Of a stretch of 64,000 nucleotides of DNA, positions 24,091-35,600 are shown one piece after another; the stretch's first letter is position 1, and the number at the start of each line of letters is the position of its first letter. The notes beneath the pieces were generated by a model. It did no database searches. It was not told where the DNA came from and saw nothing but the letters and a program-made list of their open reading frames with translations. Source of the stretch: Callaeas wilsoni (taxonomy: Eukaryota > Chordata > Aves > Passeriformes > Callaeidae); the NCBI GenBank assembly GCA_013398955.1, contig VWPU01008485.1, positions 176,383 to 240,382 of the forward strand, read 5' to 3'. The position numbers and the translations under genes are program-made.

Positions 24091-24971
24091 AAACCAGCCC
24101 CCAGTATAAAAAGTGAGAGACGGAGTATGGAGGGAAATAATAATATATTCAATCCCAACAAAGGCAAGGAACCTGGCAGAATTTAACAGATAAAAGTGCA
24201 AAAGGATTACACGCCTGTATAGCTGACAATAAACATGAGTTTTGTCATTTTGCAGGGAAAATAATAGTGTGTCTCCAGCTGAAGTGCAGCAGTCACAGAC
24301 ATTACCTCTTGGCCTAAGTGAGAGGAGACTCAAACCTTCCACTCCAGAAAAGGCTTGCAAGCCATGGTAATAGACATGCCAGCTGTGGGGCTCCTACACT
24401 GCTCTCACCTGCCTAATGCTCTCCTGTCTTGTGCTGCACATCCAGACTTTCCATCAGAAAGACTGTCTTTACCAAGATAGACCAGTCCTTTGATTTCAGA
24501 TGGAGTACTTGCTCCTCAGTGTCTTCCCAAATCCATCAGAGCTTCTCCTTCTCCCACTCCAGTCCTCCATCCAGTTCTCCTCCTTTGCACACCTATTGGA
24601 AGGAAGCAAGCTTCCTTCTCCAGGTGTGGCATCTCACAAAATAAAAACCAAATCAAAACCTTTCTACTGAACAAAAGTTTTAAGAGGCTCTACAAATCCT
24701 CTGATTAAATTCAAGTTGATTTTGTGTTTCCACCAGATCAACAGCTCACCTACCTAATCCTCATATAATTTCTTTTCTGAACCTGAAGCAGATACTGCTG
24801 ACCCCCACACCTCGTAAACCAGATAGCATCCTCTGTACATAAAGTTTATTCTGTGATGCTTTTGCCACAGAAGTGACACCAGTCAAGACCAAACATCCAC
24901 AATCTGTAGGCAACAGGGATGTCTAACTTACCAAGAAAGCAGGGAAGTAAGGCTTTTCATAGCTTCTTCTT

Positions 24972-25066
24972 TAAAAAGAAACAAAACCGACACAACAAAA
25001 AACGCCACCCAAACAAAACAAAGGGAAAAAAAAAGAAAACCCAAACCAAACAAACAGAAAAACCCC
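24972..25066 (+). repeat. A/C-rich low-complexity tract
   Basis: Irregular AAAC, AACCC and poly-A units. Nothing else is recognised in the stretch from 24091 to 25510. Confidence 0.85.
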
Positions 25067-25510
25067 TGCATATCACAAGTCTTGGTTAATAAAAGTGATG
25101 TTGTAATGAAAGCAACAGTCTTCTCAATTAAGTGTTCTACAGTTTAGTTAAAAAAATTTGAGTGTTCTCACAAATATAAGTGAAATGCTATAGAATGGAG
25201 AACACTTAATTGTTTGCATAGGCCTGATTATTACAGATTGTTGTGCAGATGAGCACAGAGCCCTGATTTCTGTCATCTTTTCAGGCTTTGCGCTAAAAAG
25301 CGCAAAAGCACTTCTTGCACTAATTTTGAGCATTTGAGGTTTTGTACCTCAAAACACATCCTATTTTCCCCAGCAGGTTTGCTTTGATTGCAATACTTAA
25401 ATGGAAATATTTAGCGAGTTCAAGCCTTTTTCCTCTGTACGAATGATCTGTTCACTATTTAGATTTCTATACTGCATTCATCTAGCCATGTGATCCCTCA
25501 ATAGTCACAT

Positions 25511-25997
25511 ATAGAACCATAGAATCATTTAGGTTGGAGATGACCTTTAAGATCATCAAGTTGAGCCATTTACCCAGCACTGTCATGTTCATCACTAAGC
25601 CACGTCCCTAAGTGCCACATCCACATCTTTTAAATACTTCCAGGGATGGTGACTCGACCACGTCCTTGGTCAGCCTATTCCAGTGCTTGACAACCCTTCT
25701 GGTGAACAAACTTTTCCTAATATCCAATCTAAACCTCCTTTGGCACACCTTGAGGCTGTTTCTTCTTGTCCTATCTCCTGTTACCTGGGAGAAGAGACCG
25801 ACCCCCACCTGTCTGCACCCTCCTTTCAGGTGGTTATAGAGAGTGATAAGGTCTTCCCTGAGCCTCCTCTTCTCCAGGCTGAACAACCCCGGGTCCCTCA
25901 GCTTCTCCTCACAGGACTTGTGCTCCAGACTTTTCACCAGCTCCACTGCCCTTCCCTGGACACACTCCAGCACCTCAACATCATTCTTGCAGTAGCA
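25511..25997 (-). mobile_element. CR1 LINE 3' fragment, antisense
   Basis: The plus strand opens with the reversed CR1 tail ATAGAACCATAGAATCATTT. It continues with CCAGGGATGGTGACTC near 25643, GCCTATTCCAGTGCTTGACA near 25672, and TCTTCTCCAGGCTGAACAAC near 25869. The element is 5'-truncated at about 25997. An open frame of 131 codons on its sense strand (25608-26003) is the residual end of the CR1 ORF2 and 3' UTR, not a host gene. Confidence 0.9.
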
Positions 25998-26000
25998 TTG

Positions 26001-27400
26001 CATATTTGGGTTTCATATTTTGAACAAGATTATCTCCATCAGGAGTGACTAACAGAGTAATAGACAGATGTTTTTCTTTTCGTGCTTATCCCCACTGTTA
26101 CACCCCTGAGAGACCCACCCTAATATGCATTAAAAACTAAAAAAATGGCAAACACTCAGACTTTGGTGAGCTTCAAGTGTCTGGGACAGTTCCCTCCCCA
26201 GCCCTGTGCTAAAACCTGCATAACTCACATCCTACTGGGAGCTGAGAAGGGCAATCCAAAGCAGTAAAGCAGTTTCTGGAGGATAGCTGATAACATGTCA
26301 GGGAACCTTCTGTAACAGCGCAGCTCAGGAGTCCCTCAGAAACACTGGGAGGCATGATGATCTTTCGTTTTGTTTTTCCTTAAGAACAGATGACAGCAAG
26401 GTTTTCTTGGCAATGCCTTCTTTCTATCAGATCAGAATTTTATCTGGGCATATTTTTCAGGATTCTCTCCTGGGACTTCTGTGTAAGTGCAGCAACTGAA
26501 ACCTTATTGTGCATTCACAGCAGCTCTGACTGGCCGCTGTGTGACTGGTAATCCTAGACACATTCACAGCCCATATGCACTATGGCTGCGTAACACCCAG
26601 CTCAGTAGATCCTATGTTTTCTGGCCAAATTGTACAGCTTGTGCACGCATGTTTAATTGAAGCCTGTGTGCCAGGAAGTCTGCAGTGTCAGCTTTACTGT
26701 TCTTGAGCACACACCTTGTCCAGGAATGCCTGGAAATCTTTGTTAATAGGATGGCTTCACATGGAAGGTTAGAAAATTACATAAATGTCACCAAAAATTG
26801 TATTTCTTAATAATTCAAGCCAGAAGAAAGGGGGGCAAATTAAAAAATCCGCTATTCTGTCTCTCCATTCACTCAGCACTGCTGTCTTCCAGCTGCTGCC
26901 AATAATAATCTCAAGTAAGGTTCATTTACAAATAAAACTAGGAGTTTCTTATAATGTGGCTGTTTTTCATCCCCACTTACCTTAGTTCCTTAATTTTTTT
27001 CTGCCATATCTGCTAATGCCTGCATACAGGCCCCTCTCCTCCAGCAGAATAAAACTACTGAAAAACAGCCTTGTTTTGCCTTCTCTCCAACCAGATGACA
27101 TTAAAGAGAGATTTGAATGATGATATTGGTTTTTCAAGTGAATGGCTCCATACAATGGCAAAATGAATTTTTTAACAGCTGAACATAACTTGATCAGCAA
27201 TTTTCTTTGTTGTGTACTGATATTTTGTAGAGATGCCCAGAAAATTTAAAAATCAAGTGCTTAAGAAGATCACTGAAGAGCTGTCTATTTGTTAAAAGGA
27301 AAAAAGAGCAAAATCTTTCCGTAGCCCAGATGCTGTCAGAACTATTCATTTCACTGGGTAATTCTACAGCATGAAGGAATGTAATTCACCAATAAGGCAG
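26001..27400. other. non-coding DNA between CR1 copies
   Basis: Unique sequence with no recognisable gene, repeat or CpG feature. Confidence 0.6.
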
Positions 27401-28079
27401 ATCATAGAATCATAGAATGGTTTAGTTTGGAAGGGACCTATGAGATCATCTAGTTCCACCCCTCCTGCCATGGGCAGGGACACCTTCTATTAGACCAGTT
27501 TGTTGAAAGCTCCATCCCACCTGGCCTTGAATTGGGCAACCTGTTCCAGTGCTTTACCACCCTCACAGTAAATAGTTTCTTCCATATATCTAACCTAAAT
27601 TTCTTCTCTTTCAGTCTGAACCCATTACTCTGTCCTGCCACTGCAACTCCTGAAAAGGATCCCTTCTCCAGTATCCCCCTTCACATACTGGAAGATTCCT
27701 ATGGGGTCTCCACACAACCTTCTCTTCTCTGTGGTGAACAGCCCCAACTTCCTCATTCTGTCTTTGTAGGGGAGGTGCTTCAGTCCTCTGATCAACTTGG
27801 CGGCTTCCTCTGAACTCACTCCAACAGGTCCATGTCCGTCCTGTGCTGGGACCCCAGAGCTGGATGCAGTGTTCCAGGTGGGGTCTCACCAGAGCAGAGC
27901 AGAGGGGCAGAATCCCCTCCCTGGCCCTGCTGCCCACGCTGCTTTGGATGCAGCCCAGGACACGTTTGGCTTTCTGGGCTGTGAGTGCCCATGGCTGGGT
28001 CATGTCCAGCCTCTCATCCACCAGCACCCCAAGCCCTTCTCCCCAGGGCTACTCTCAATCACTTTTCCACCCAGCCTTT
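27401..28079 (-). mobile_element. CR1 LINE 3' fragment, antisense, first of a head-to-head pair
   Basis: It starts on plus with the doubled reversed tail ATCATAGAATCATAGAATGG. It continues with TTTGGAAGGGACCTATGAGA, CCCTGCCATGGGCAGGGACACC-like sequence near 27465, and GCCTGTTCCAGTGC-like sequence near 27540. The end of the reverse-transcriptase frame lies at about 27800-28070, with TTTGGCTTTCTGGGCTGTGA near 27966. The residual frame 27611-28027 still shows the CR1 ORF2 C-terminal motif VDQRTEAPP. Its truncated 5' end abuts another CR1 in opposite orientation. Confidence 0.9.
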
Positions 28080-28080
28080 A

Positions 28081-28539
28081 GGGTGACTTTAGCCTAGAGA
28101 AAAGGAGGCTCAGCAGAGACATTATCACTCTCTACAACTGCCTGAAAGGAGGTGGTGGCAAGGTGGGGATCAGCCTCCTTACAAGGCAATCAGAAACAGA
28201 TGAGAAGAAATGGCCTCAAGATGCATCAGGAAAAGTTCAGGTTGGACATCCAACTCTTAAGTGAATGGCCCATACTTGGATTGAACCTACAACCTTGGTG
28301 TTATTAATGCCATGCTCTAACCAGCTGAGCTAGACTCAGGGTAGAAAGAGTTGTTAAACATTGAAATTGGCTGCCTAGAGAGGTGGTGGAATCACCATCC
28401 CTGAAGATGTTCAAGGAATGACTAGATGTAGCACTTAGTGCTGTTGTCTAGTTGTTAGGGTGGTGATCAAAGGTTACATTCTAGGGTCTTGGACATCTTT
28501 TCCAGCCTAATTGATTCTGTGTGATTCTGTGATTCTATA
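28081..28539 (+). mobile_element. CR1 LINE 3' fragment, sense, interrupted by a tRNA-like insert
   Basis: The order is TTTAGCCTAGAGAAAAGGAGG (28089), CTCTCTACAACTGCCTGAAAG (28129), AGGTTGGACATCC (28239), the insert, GGTGGTGGAATCACCATCCCTG (28383) and the tail GATTCTGTGTGATTCTGTGATTCT ending near 28539. The 3' tail is complete and the 5' end is truncated. A tRNA-Ile-like sequence splits it at about 28266-28339. Confidence 0.9.
28266..28339 (-). pseudogene. tRNA-Ile(AAT) pseudogene or tRNA-derived insert within a CR1
   Basis: On the minus strand a 74-nt cloverleaf-sized unit is seen. It has A-box TAGCTCAGCTGG, an intact D stem (GCTC/GAGC), anticodon loop TTAATAA (anticodon AAT, isoleucine), B-box GGTTCAATCC, and a 3' end GGGCCA as in tRNA-Ile. 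It cannot be a working tRNA: the 5' acceptor strand CTGAGTC pairs with essentially none of the 3' strand, and the anticodon and T stems carry mismatches. The surrounding CR1 sequence continues on both sides, so this is a later insertion. An 8-bp inverted repeat (28251-28258 and 28346-28353) brackets it. Confidence 0.8.
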
Positions 28540-31500
28540 ACTTGTAGATGTGTTGCCCCATGTCAAGAGCCTCTCACATCTCAGCAGAGATGCGCCCATC
28601 TGAGCAAAATATGCTGATCCTTTGTTAGTTCTTTGGTGTCTTCTGTTATAGGTGTAACAGAATGGGCAACTGAGAATGAAAATTCAGATGGTCAGCCTAG
28701 ACCTTAAATGTGTAACTCTGAATTTTTCCATGCCCTTTTTCTTGCCTTTAAAAAGAAAATCTATGAAACTGGCTTATGTCTAAACAGGTAAGAAATGAGA
28801 TCTGATGGGGTCAGGGTTTACCTTTAAAACAAATGAAAGACAAGAACATCAAAAATCTTTACTGGCCTCAGTTATTTGCTGAGACACCTCTTCACTGCCA
28901 ATTTTCCTTGCTCACAAACAACAGCAAATCAAAACATTTGTATTCAACAATCCTTCTGACAGTAAAAATAGAAAACGCTTAAAATTAGAAAATGGACAAC
29001 TTTTCTCTTTCCTTTTCACCCACAAAGATGAGCAGAGGTATTTTCTGTAGATATAAAGAAGCACATTGATTAAACTACTATGTAATGGTATCTAGAAGTT
29101 CAGACTTCCTCTTTGAGATCTTGTTAATCAAACGCTCCAAATATCATAGTGAGAAGTGAGCCATGAATGACCCCATAAAGTGAAGTCCAGTTGCACTCTT
29201 TGATGGATAAGGTTACAAAAAGCAAGTGGTGACAGCTGATGAATGTGCAGAAATATAACATAACATTCAGATGCAGTCTAGCACTGTAGAGGACAAAAGG
29301 CCAGTGGGGAGCTATTGAGTATGAAGTAACTGTAGGACTATTATTCCTCACTATCACAGTTTACTAGTTAATTGTCCATCTTGAAATTCTCTGAGATAGC
29401 TTTAACTAATTTAATTAAATTACGTGTATGCCACCTGGCTAAGTTGTCACTGTTGCTCTGTTGCTTTTTACTTTCTCATGTTGCTATGTTTAATTCCTTG
29501 TCATTTTCCTGTATAGCCCAATACCTCAGTCATTGAGGGATTTTAGTTCAAACCTAAATCACAGGTTTCCACCTAGACCTTAGCTGTTCATCTGGTGTGG
29601 GGAAGGTGTGGCAAGCAGTGGCACAGATGGTGTACATAAGAAGTGTGGTGGCAGGTAGGCTACTCTTGAGGCATGTGCTGTCATCAGTTACTATCTGGGG
29701 CATGGGTATGACACAGTTTTCAGAAAGTGTGAATACCTAAAACTTCTCTGATTCCAGTCAGTTTGTATATGACCCTGGGCATCAGGTAGATGCTCTTACT
29801 GACGATTACAAATTCAGTATCCACACCAAGAGTATAAGCTCTGTCAGCTGTGACTTATGCCTAGCCTCTGACGTGATGTTGTTCGTCATCAACAAGCTTT
29901 AAGAGAAAGATGCAGAGGTCCTCCACCTGGAACCAGAATGCAGCTTCCCCAGTCCCAGCTACCTTCCATAAGCAGCAGAAGCAGTGTCTGAGCAGGACTC
30001 TCTCAAGTGCAACACATACTGGGGCTTGGTGAGGGAGTGGAGCTCCCTACTTGTAATGCCTGAAGAGAGAGGATGTCAAGCACTGCCTGTGGCAGTGGCA
30101 TGTAGTTTCAACCGAAGATATGCCCAGGAGAGCTTCTGACAGCCCTGGGAATGGAAACTGGGATGCATGACAACACTGAGCAAAGTTTTTTCTGCCCAGC
30201 TGAATAAACAGGGGCAGAAGCAACAGCTCTGCCCCTTGTCCTGGGTTTGCCTAGGCAGAACAGCTGCATTTGGTGCTCAGTCCAGTTTTAAAGATGCAGA
30301 CTGTGCACTCTGGACTCTCGGGGCTTAGTTGTAGGAGCAGGTTTGGCTGAGCTGTAGGAAAGCAGCACTGAAAGTCTGAGATTGTTCTAGACACTCACAC
30401 TGGCAAGAATTCAGTTTGGGGTACATATCTAGTGGAAGCTGAGGCACACACATGGAGATGCTGGAAGAATAAGATCTTTGCCCTCCAACTTGCACACACC
30501 AAGCCCTACCCTTCTGACTCTTCCTGTAGTTGTGTACCCATAGCCATGCACAACATCTTTGACTGGAAAGGCTTCTTCAAAATCACAGACAAACTCACTG
30601 AATAGTGACTCCTCTCCTCACAGCTCTTCACTTGATAATTCATTTTAAGGCAGAGTGTTTCATTTCCCAGTATGGTGCTCTGTCTCTGTAATTCGTCCAA
30701 TATAGATAAGAGGGGCCATTAGCAAGCTCCTTTGACTTGTGCCTCCAAACATTCTGAGAAAAAGATAAGGACGCCAAAGTGGGCTTTTGTGACTTATCTT
30801 GCAGAGTGACTTCATCCTCTGTATTTAGGAGTGACAAATGAGCAAAATTACCAGCAGATACACACTAATGTATCTTCTGCTTTAGTATTCTTCAGTAATC
30901 TGCTGAATAGATGAGTGTTTAAAAGAAGAAAAAAAATCTACCTTCTACTGCAAAACACACTAGAAAACAAAAAATATGTTATCTTTTTGGTGGCATTCTC
31001 GTACTAGTCACTTAAAGCAAAATAGTTTAAATATCTGTTTAAATATTTGTTATAGCTTGCAAGAGTTTGAAATTTTGGTACTAATACAGAGTCTTCTCTG
31101 TACTCTGAAAAGGACTTGTGTGAAATGGACTTGTAGTGGTTAAAATGGGTATGTCTTCAAACCCTCAGCACCCCACAAGGTCCTGCCTCCCACCCTTCTG
31201 GGCAAATTCCCCATTCGGGATCCTGGATGTATATCTCAAAATCTAAGAATGACGTCACTTTTTTAGAAATATAGTTTCCCTTAGCTCCAGTTTGTGTGGA
31301 TACAATAGGAGGAAGACGTGAACATCACTTGCCAGTTATTCAACTTAACTCTGTTTCTATTCAGTGTTTAAGATACACACATTTGGAGAAGTCGCCCACT
31401 CCCAGCTAATTAAGAAAGTCTGGAGACATTGGCAATGACATTTATACAACAATAACAAGACTGAATTTGTTACAGATCTTTTCCACTGTACAGCACTGTG

Positions 31501-32249
31501 TGACGAGCAGTTGTCATTTAGAACACAGAAGCAACTGTAAAACAATAAGACAATACTGAAGAAAAGTCCAGAAATCATATATATAGCAAGGATTAAAGAG
31601 AGTGGTGGCCAAGTAAACTCATGTTGTGGTTTGAAATGGGGAATATGCTGTAAGAATTTAGTCATCTCTGTTTTTCAGAGGAAGACTTGTTTAGTAATCT
31701 GGACATCAGCACATCTAACTCTGTTCAAAATGATATGTAACCCTGGACAAAATGGTAAATCTCTCTGTGCCTGGCCTAGTTCTACATGTGCAAAACAGGA
31801 TTAGCAGACTGGCTGAAGCCCTGCATGTTTTCTGTAATTTTAAATCTCTCAGTTCCTGGATTCATGATAGTGGAGAGAAGCTTTTTGTATTTTGAATTAA
31901 GGCTTTTTGTCCCTCACAGCTTGAGAGAAAAGCTGGAAGTGAATGAAATACACAGACTGACAGTAAAATAAATAAATAATGATAATAATCATCTTTAAAC
32001 CAAAGTTCTTTGTGTGTGTGGGCCTTGGTATTTGGTCAAACAGAGCATATAACTGTAATTGCAAACTGGCAGTTTTCAGCCTTGTGAAGGAAGGATGATG
32101 AATATCGTCACCGACTGGGCAGGACCACCCTGAAAAAACACTGCTCTAACCCTAAACTGCCAGGCAGCTCATCAGAAAAGCTGAGGATGACTCTAACCAA
32201 AGACAGGCTCTTGGTTTTTCATCAGTATGTACCATGACCAGGCAGAGTG
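28540..32249. other. non-coding intergenic DNA
   Basis: Unique sequence apart from the small MIR/L3-like remnant at 31733-31806 and a short (TAAA)n near 31966-31980. No gene is recognised. Confidence 0.6.
31733..31806 (-). repeat. short MIR/L3-like remnant, antisense
   Basis: TGTAACCCTGGACAAAATGG, AATCTCTCTGTGCCTGG and GCAAAACAGGATTAGCAG reproduce in order the antisense MIR/L3 core ('tgaccttgggcaa', 'ctctctgtgcctcag', 'aaaacagggataa'). Only about 75 bp is recognisable. Confidence 0.45.
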
Positions 32250-32632
32250 CCACCGCAGGCTCTCCCTGCCGCTGGGTCCCACTGGGTGGCACGGCAGCGT
32301 TTTCTTCCTGTTCGTGTGCTCCTGGCACAGGGGCGGCGTGCACACGCCTTCATTCTCACCAGTGCTGCTCTCCCCACACCTGTGGCGGGGAGCAGATAGG
32401 ATACAAGAGGCAGTCCTGCTCCCGTAAGGTTTGCTCCGCGCACCTGGAGTTAGGCGCGAGTAAGGAATTCGCAGCAGAGACTTCGCCAGCTTTGCTCACA
32501 AGGTGTCACCCACGGGTTACACGCGGGCAGATTTGCCGAGAGCAGCTTCTTAAGCGGCGTCGGGAAAGCTGTGGAAAGACTTCCATCAGCGCTGGGTTTT
32601 CTCCTACAGCCGCGGATGGGCAGGTCATCCAT
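32250..32632. promoter_or_regulatory. orphan CpG-rich block
   Basis: About 380 bp with many CG dinucleotides (GGCGGCGTGCACACGCC, CTCCGCGCACC, TTAAGCGGCGTCGGGAAAG) inside AT-rich unique DNA. Open frames of 60-136 codons across it have no recognisable protein features and overlap on both strands, as expected from composition. Likely a distal regulatory element or lncRNA promoter. Confidence 0.45.
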
Positions 32633-35600
32633 GTCTCATGGTGAAATCAGATTGAACGTGTGCTTACTGGTCACTGCTACACTAAGCACACCTAAAAAGT
32701 TTCCACTGACACCACTTTTTTGCAATTAATTACGTAGCTTTCTCCTTTACTCTTATTAATTAAGCATCTGCATAAAAAGCGGTCAAAATAGGATAGATTT
32801 TGCATACCTGAGCCTAAACTATGCTTCACAGAACCAGTAGGAAATAAGGAAACAGGTTCCCCATTTCACCTATAAAGTCCCTGACTTTCAGAGAGCAAAG
32901 CCTGTGCTGAGGATTCCTCTGGCAGGCACCTACAGAAAGTATTACCATTGAAAGCTGAAAGTAGCCAGGACTCTGGAAGCATGAAAGTGACCATGACTGG
33001 GAATGAAAGAACAAACAACTGCCATGGAAGTAAATCAGCCTTCCAACAATGTCAGTCTGACAGACACAGTATCCTATTGCCACAATTGAGAATCAAATGT
33101 AGCAGTATTCCAGTACCTGAAGCCTTCCATATACTGTGATGAGGTGTATTAAGGTAATTGTTACTTTTCAGGCTCCTTCAATTGTTACTTTACTGCTCCT
33201 TCAACCATTTCTGTGCCTGGGTTAGGTTATACACTAAAGTGACTTGAAAGCACTGTAGCAACAGGACTGTCTGCAAATGCGTCCGCCTAAGTGTGGATTA
33301 AATTCTTTCTGAATCAGGACCTAAGAGTTTTATACATCACACAGATTTGGAGTGTCTTTAGCACTGTCCTGACAATTTTCTGACACATCTATAACAGACA
33401 GAAAGAGGTTAATAACATCCCATCTGCAGTCAGACAGTCTCAGATCCCTGCAATTAGATGTTATCATTGCATTTGTGCTTGTAAAACGTCTGACGGATCC
33501 TATGATTTCACTAATTTGCAAACCCACAAGTCTGGTTAAAATTATACTAGAGTAAAAGCTGAATAAATATTTGCAATTTTACACAACAGTTAGATGAGTA
33601 TGATGATAATAATAACAGTAATAATTAATAAAGCAGAAGGTTTTCACATTGCTCTTTTTCCCAGCATCCAACCCCAGGAAAAGAACATCTGCAACACTTG
33701 AAGTGAAAGCAGAGAAAACAAGTTTCACACTTGTGCACCCTCCCCCCTGCAAGATACACACTCCCTTGGGTCGCCCACTCTTCCTTCCGCCTCTGCTCGC
33801 ACCAATTCTCCTGGCACACACAGAGGCACCAACCTCTTCCAGGGGTCATCACACTCTCACTGGAGTCTCTCCACTCCCCAGAGAAACACTCTAATACCCT
33901 TCCCCCTAATTTCCATGGTAAACTCATCAGCTGCATGTCCCTACTTCTGCCTCCACAGCTGGCTGACATACTGTAAATGCACCACTTGCGAAACACAGAC
34001 CTCGCATCAGCATTCAGGAAATTGAAAATGAAGTTTGTAGCTTGACCAAAAAAAAAAAGGCGGGGGGGGCAGGGGTGGAAATAGCACTTGAAGTGAGTAA
34101 TGTAAAGACTTCTGCTTTCTCATTCAGGGCTCTCAAGCAGCAAAACAGAAACAAATATTTTAGGCTCTCTTTTTGCAAATTTGAGGCCACCCTTTGACAG
34201 AATGTTGTTCATGATAGAACATGGCCTGGGTCCTGTCATATATTTTGATGTACAGTATACTGCAGAGTCCACACATAGCCCTGCTGGCTGCATGCTGGTC
34301 CTATAGAACATCTCTGACATATGGCTTATGACCAAAAAATAATACCATTAATGCACTAGTATGCTTCAAAATGTCACACCATTATTTCGCAAAGAAACCT
34401 TCAGAAGGCTGTGAGAAAACTGCACTGACTCTTCAGATCAAGTTTGCTGCCACACCGAAAACTCTACTGCTTTTACACCCCATTTCTAGTGCAAAAGGAA
34501 TAATTACTTGGGTGCTTTTCAAGAATATTTGTGACCTCAAAATGCCCATTGCATTGCCAAGTTCCAAGAAGGAATTACTCTGAATTCATTCTTCTTGCCA
34601 CAGTCCCAGTCAATGCTGGCCACCAGAAAGATGTTGGAGGAGAAGCCCAGGACTGGCCGTGCCCTACTCTGTGTCCCTGTGACACCTGGGCCCCACAGGC
34701 CCTGCTCTGCAGGTACTGCAGAGCCCACTGCTGGAAACAAAGAGCGAGGGCCCACTCCTCAGTCACCCATTTAAAGTAAGGTCTGCTGCTGGATGGCACA
34801 ACACGGACACTGCGTGCTCATAGACTCCCTGTCTAGGGCCAGAGGCGTGGGGAGCATTAGATGGGAATGTATGAGATGTTGAGTTTATTTTAGGCAACCC
34901 GTGCCTGCAAGTCAAGTCCCTTGTGTTACTTAAAAAGGCGCACTGCTCACAGTCTCTCAGATGTAACAGCCTTCACAGAACATTAGAACTCATCTTCCTG
35001 TAATGAATTCAGACAATTTTGTTAAACTAGAACTGCAGACAGCCCAAGGACATACACTAAATAATTTTCAAGAGTCTCACTTAACCATTTTGTAGCTGTT
35101 TGGGCCAGCTCAAACAAAGAAAGATAGCTTACGAGGAAGACATATAACTCAACCACCTAGAACCCAACTCAGCACTATCCCTTGAAAGGAGTGTTCATCT
35201 TTTCACGCAACAGCGAAAGCCAAATAAAAAGTAAGCCACTAGCAGCTTCAGTTATGCTTTGTCCAAGGCATAACAGGAAGGGCTGTTCAGCTTTGATTTT
35301 TAATTTGCCGTAGGTCTTGTATCTACAGTGGGAATAGTATCATGGGAATAAACAAATTACTGTCTTAACCCAATTTAAAACAGTTTTGGCTGATTCACAC
35401 CATGTAGACAGTAGTATTTAACACACAGTAGCAGCTATCTATTTCTAAAAATGCATGACACACTTACATATGGAGCAGTGGGAGGTAGAACTCAACTGCA
35501 CTAGTTTTCTGCTTTGAGTGAGATCAGACAGACTTGTACACTTAAGTATATTGCCTTATATCTCTGAGGAATATATTTGGTATCCCAAGCAGAGCATGGC

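Noticed and set aside
25608..26003. 131-codon minus frame resembling a real protein ([21 protein letters not shown])
   Set aside because: This is the residual end of the CR1 reverse-transcriptase frame and 3' UTR translation, seen in CR1 copies genome-wide.
27611..28027. 138-codon minus frame
   Set aside because: CR1 ORF2 remnant, inside the antisense CR1 copy.
28266..28339. Functional tRNA-Ile gene
   Set aside because: The acceptor stem does not pair and the anticodon and T stems have mismatches, so it is a pseudogene.
34048..34075. A-run followed by G-run as a retroposon tail
   Set aside because: No element body is recognisable on either side; treated as low-complexity sequence.
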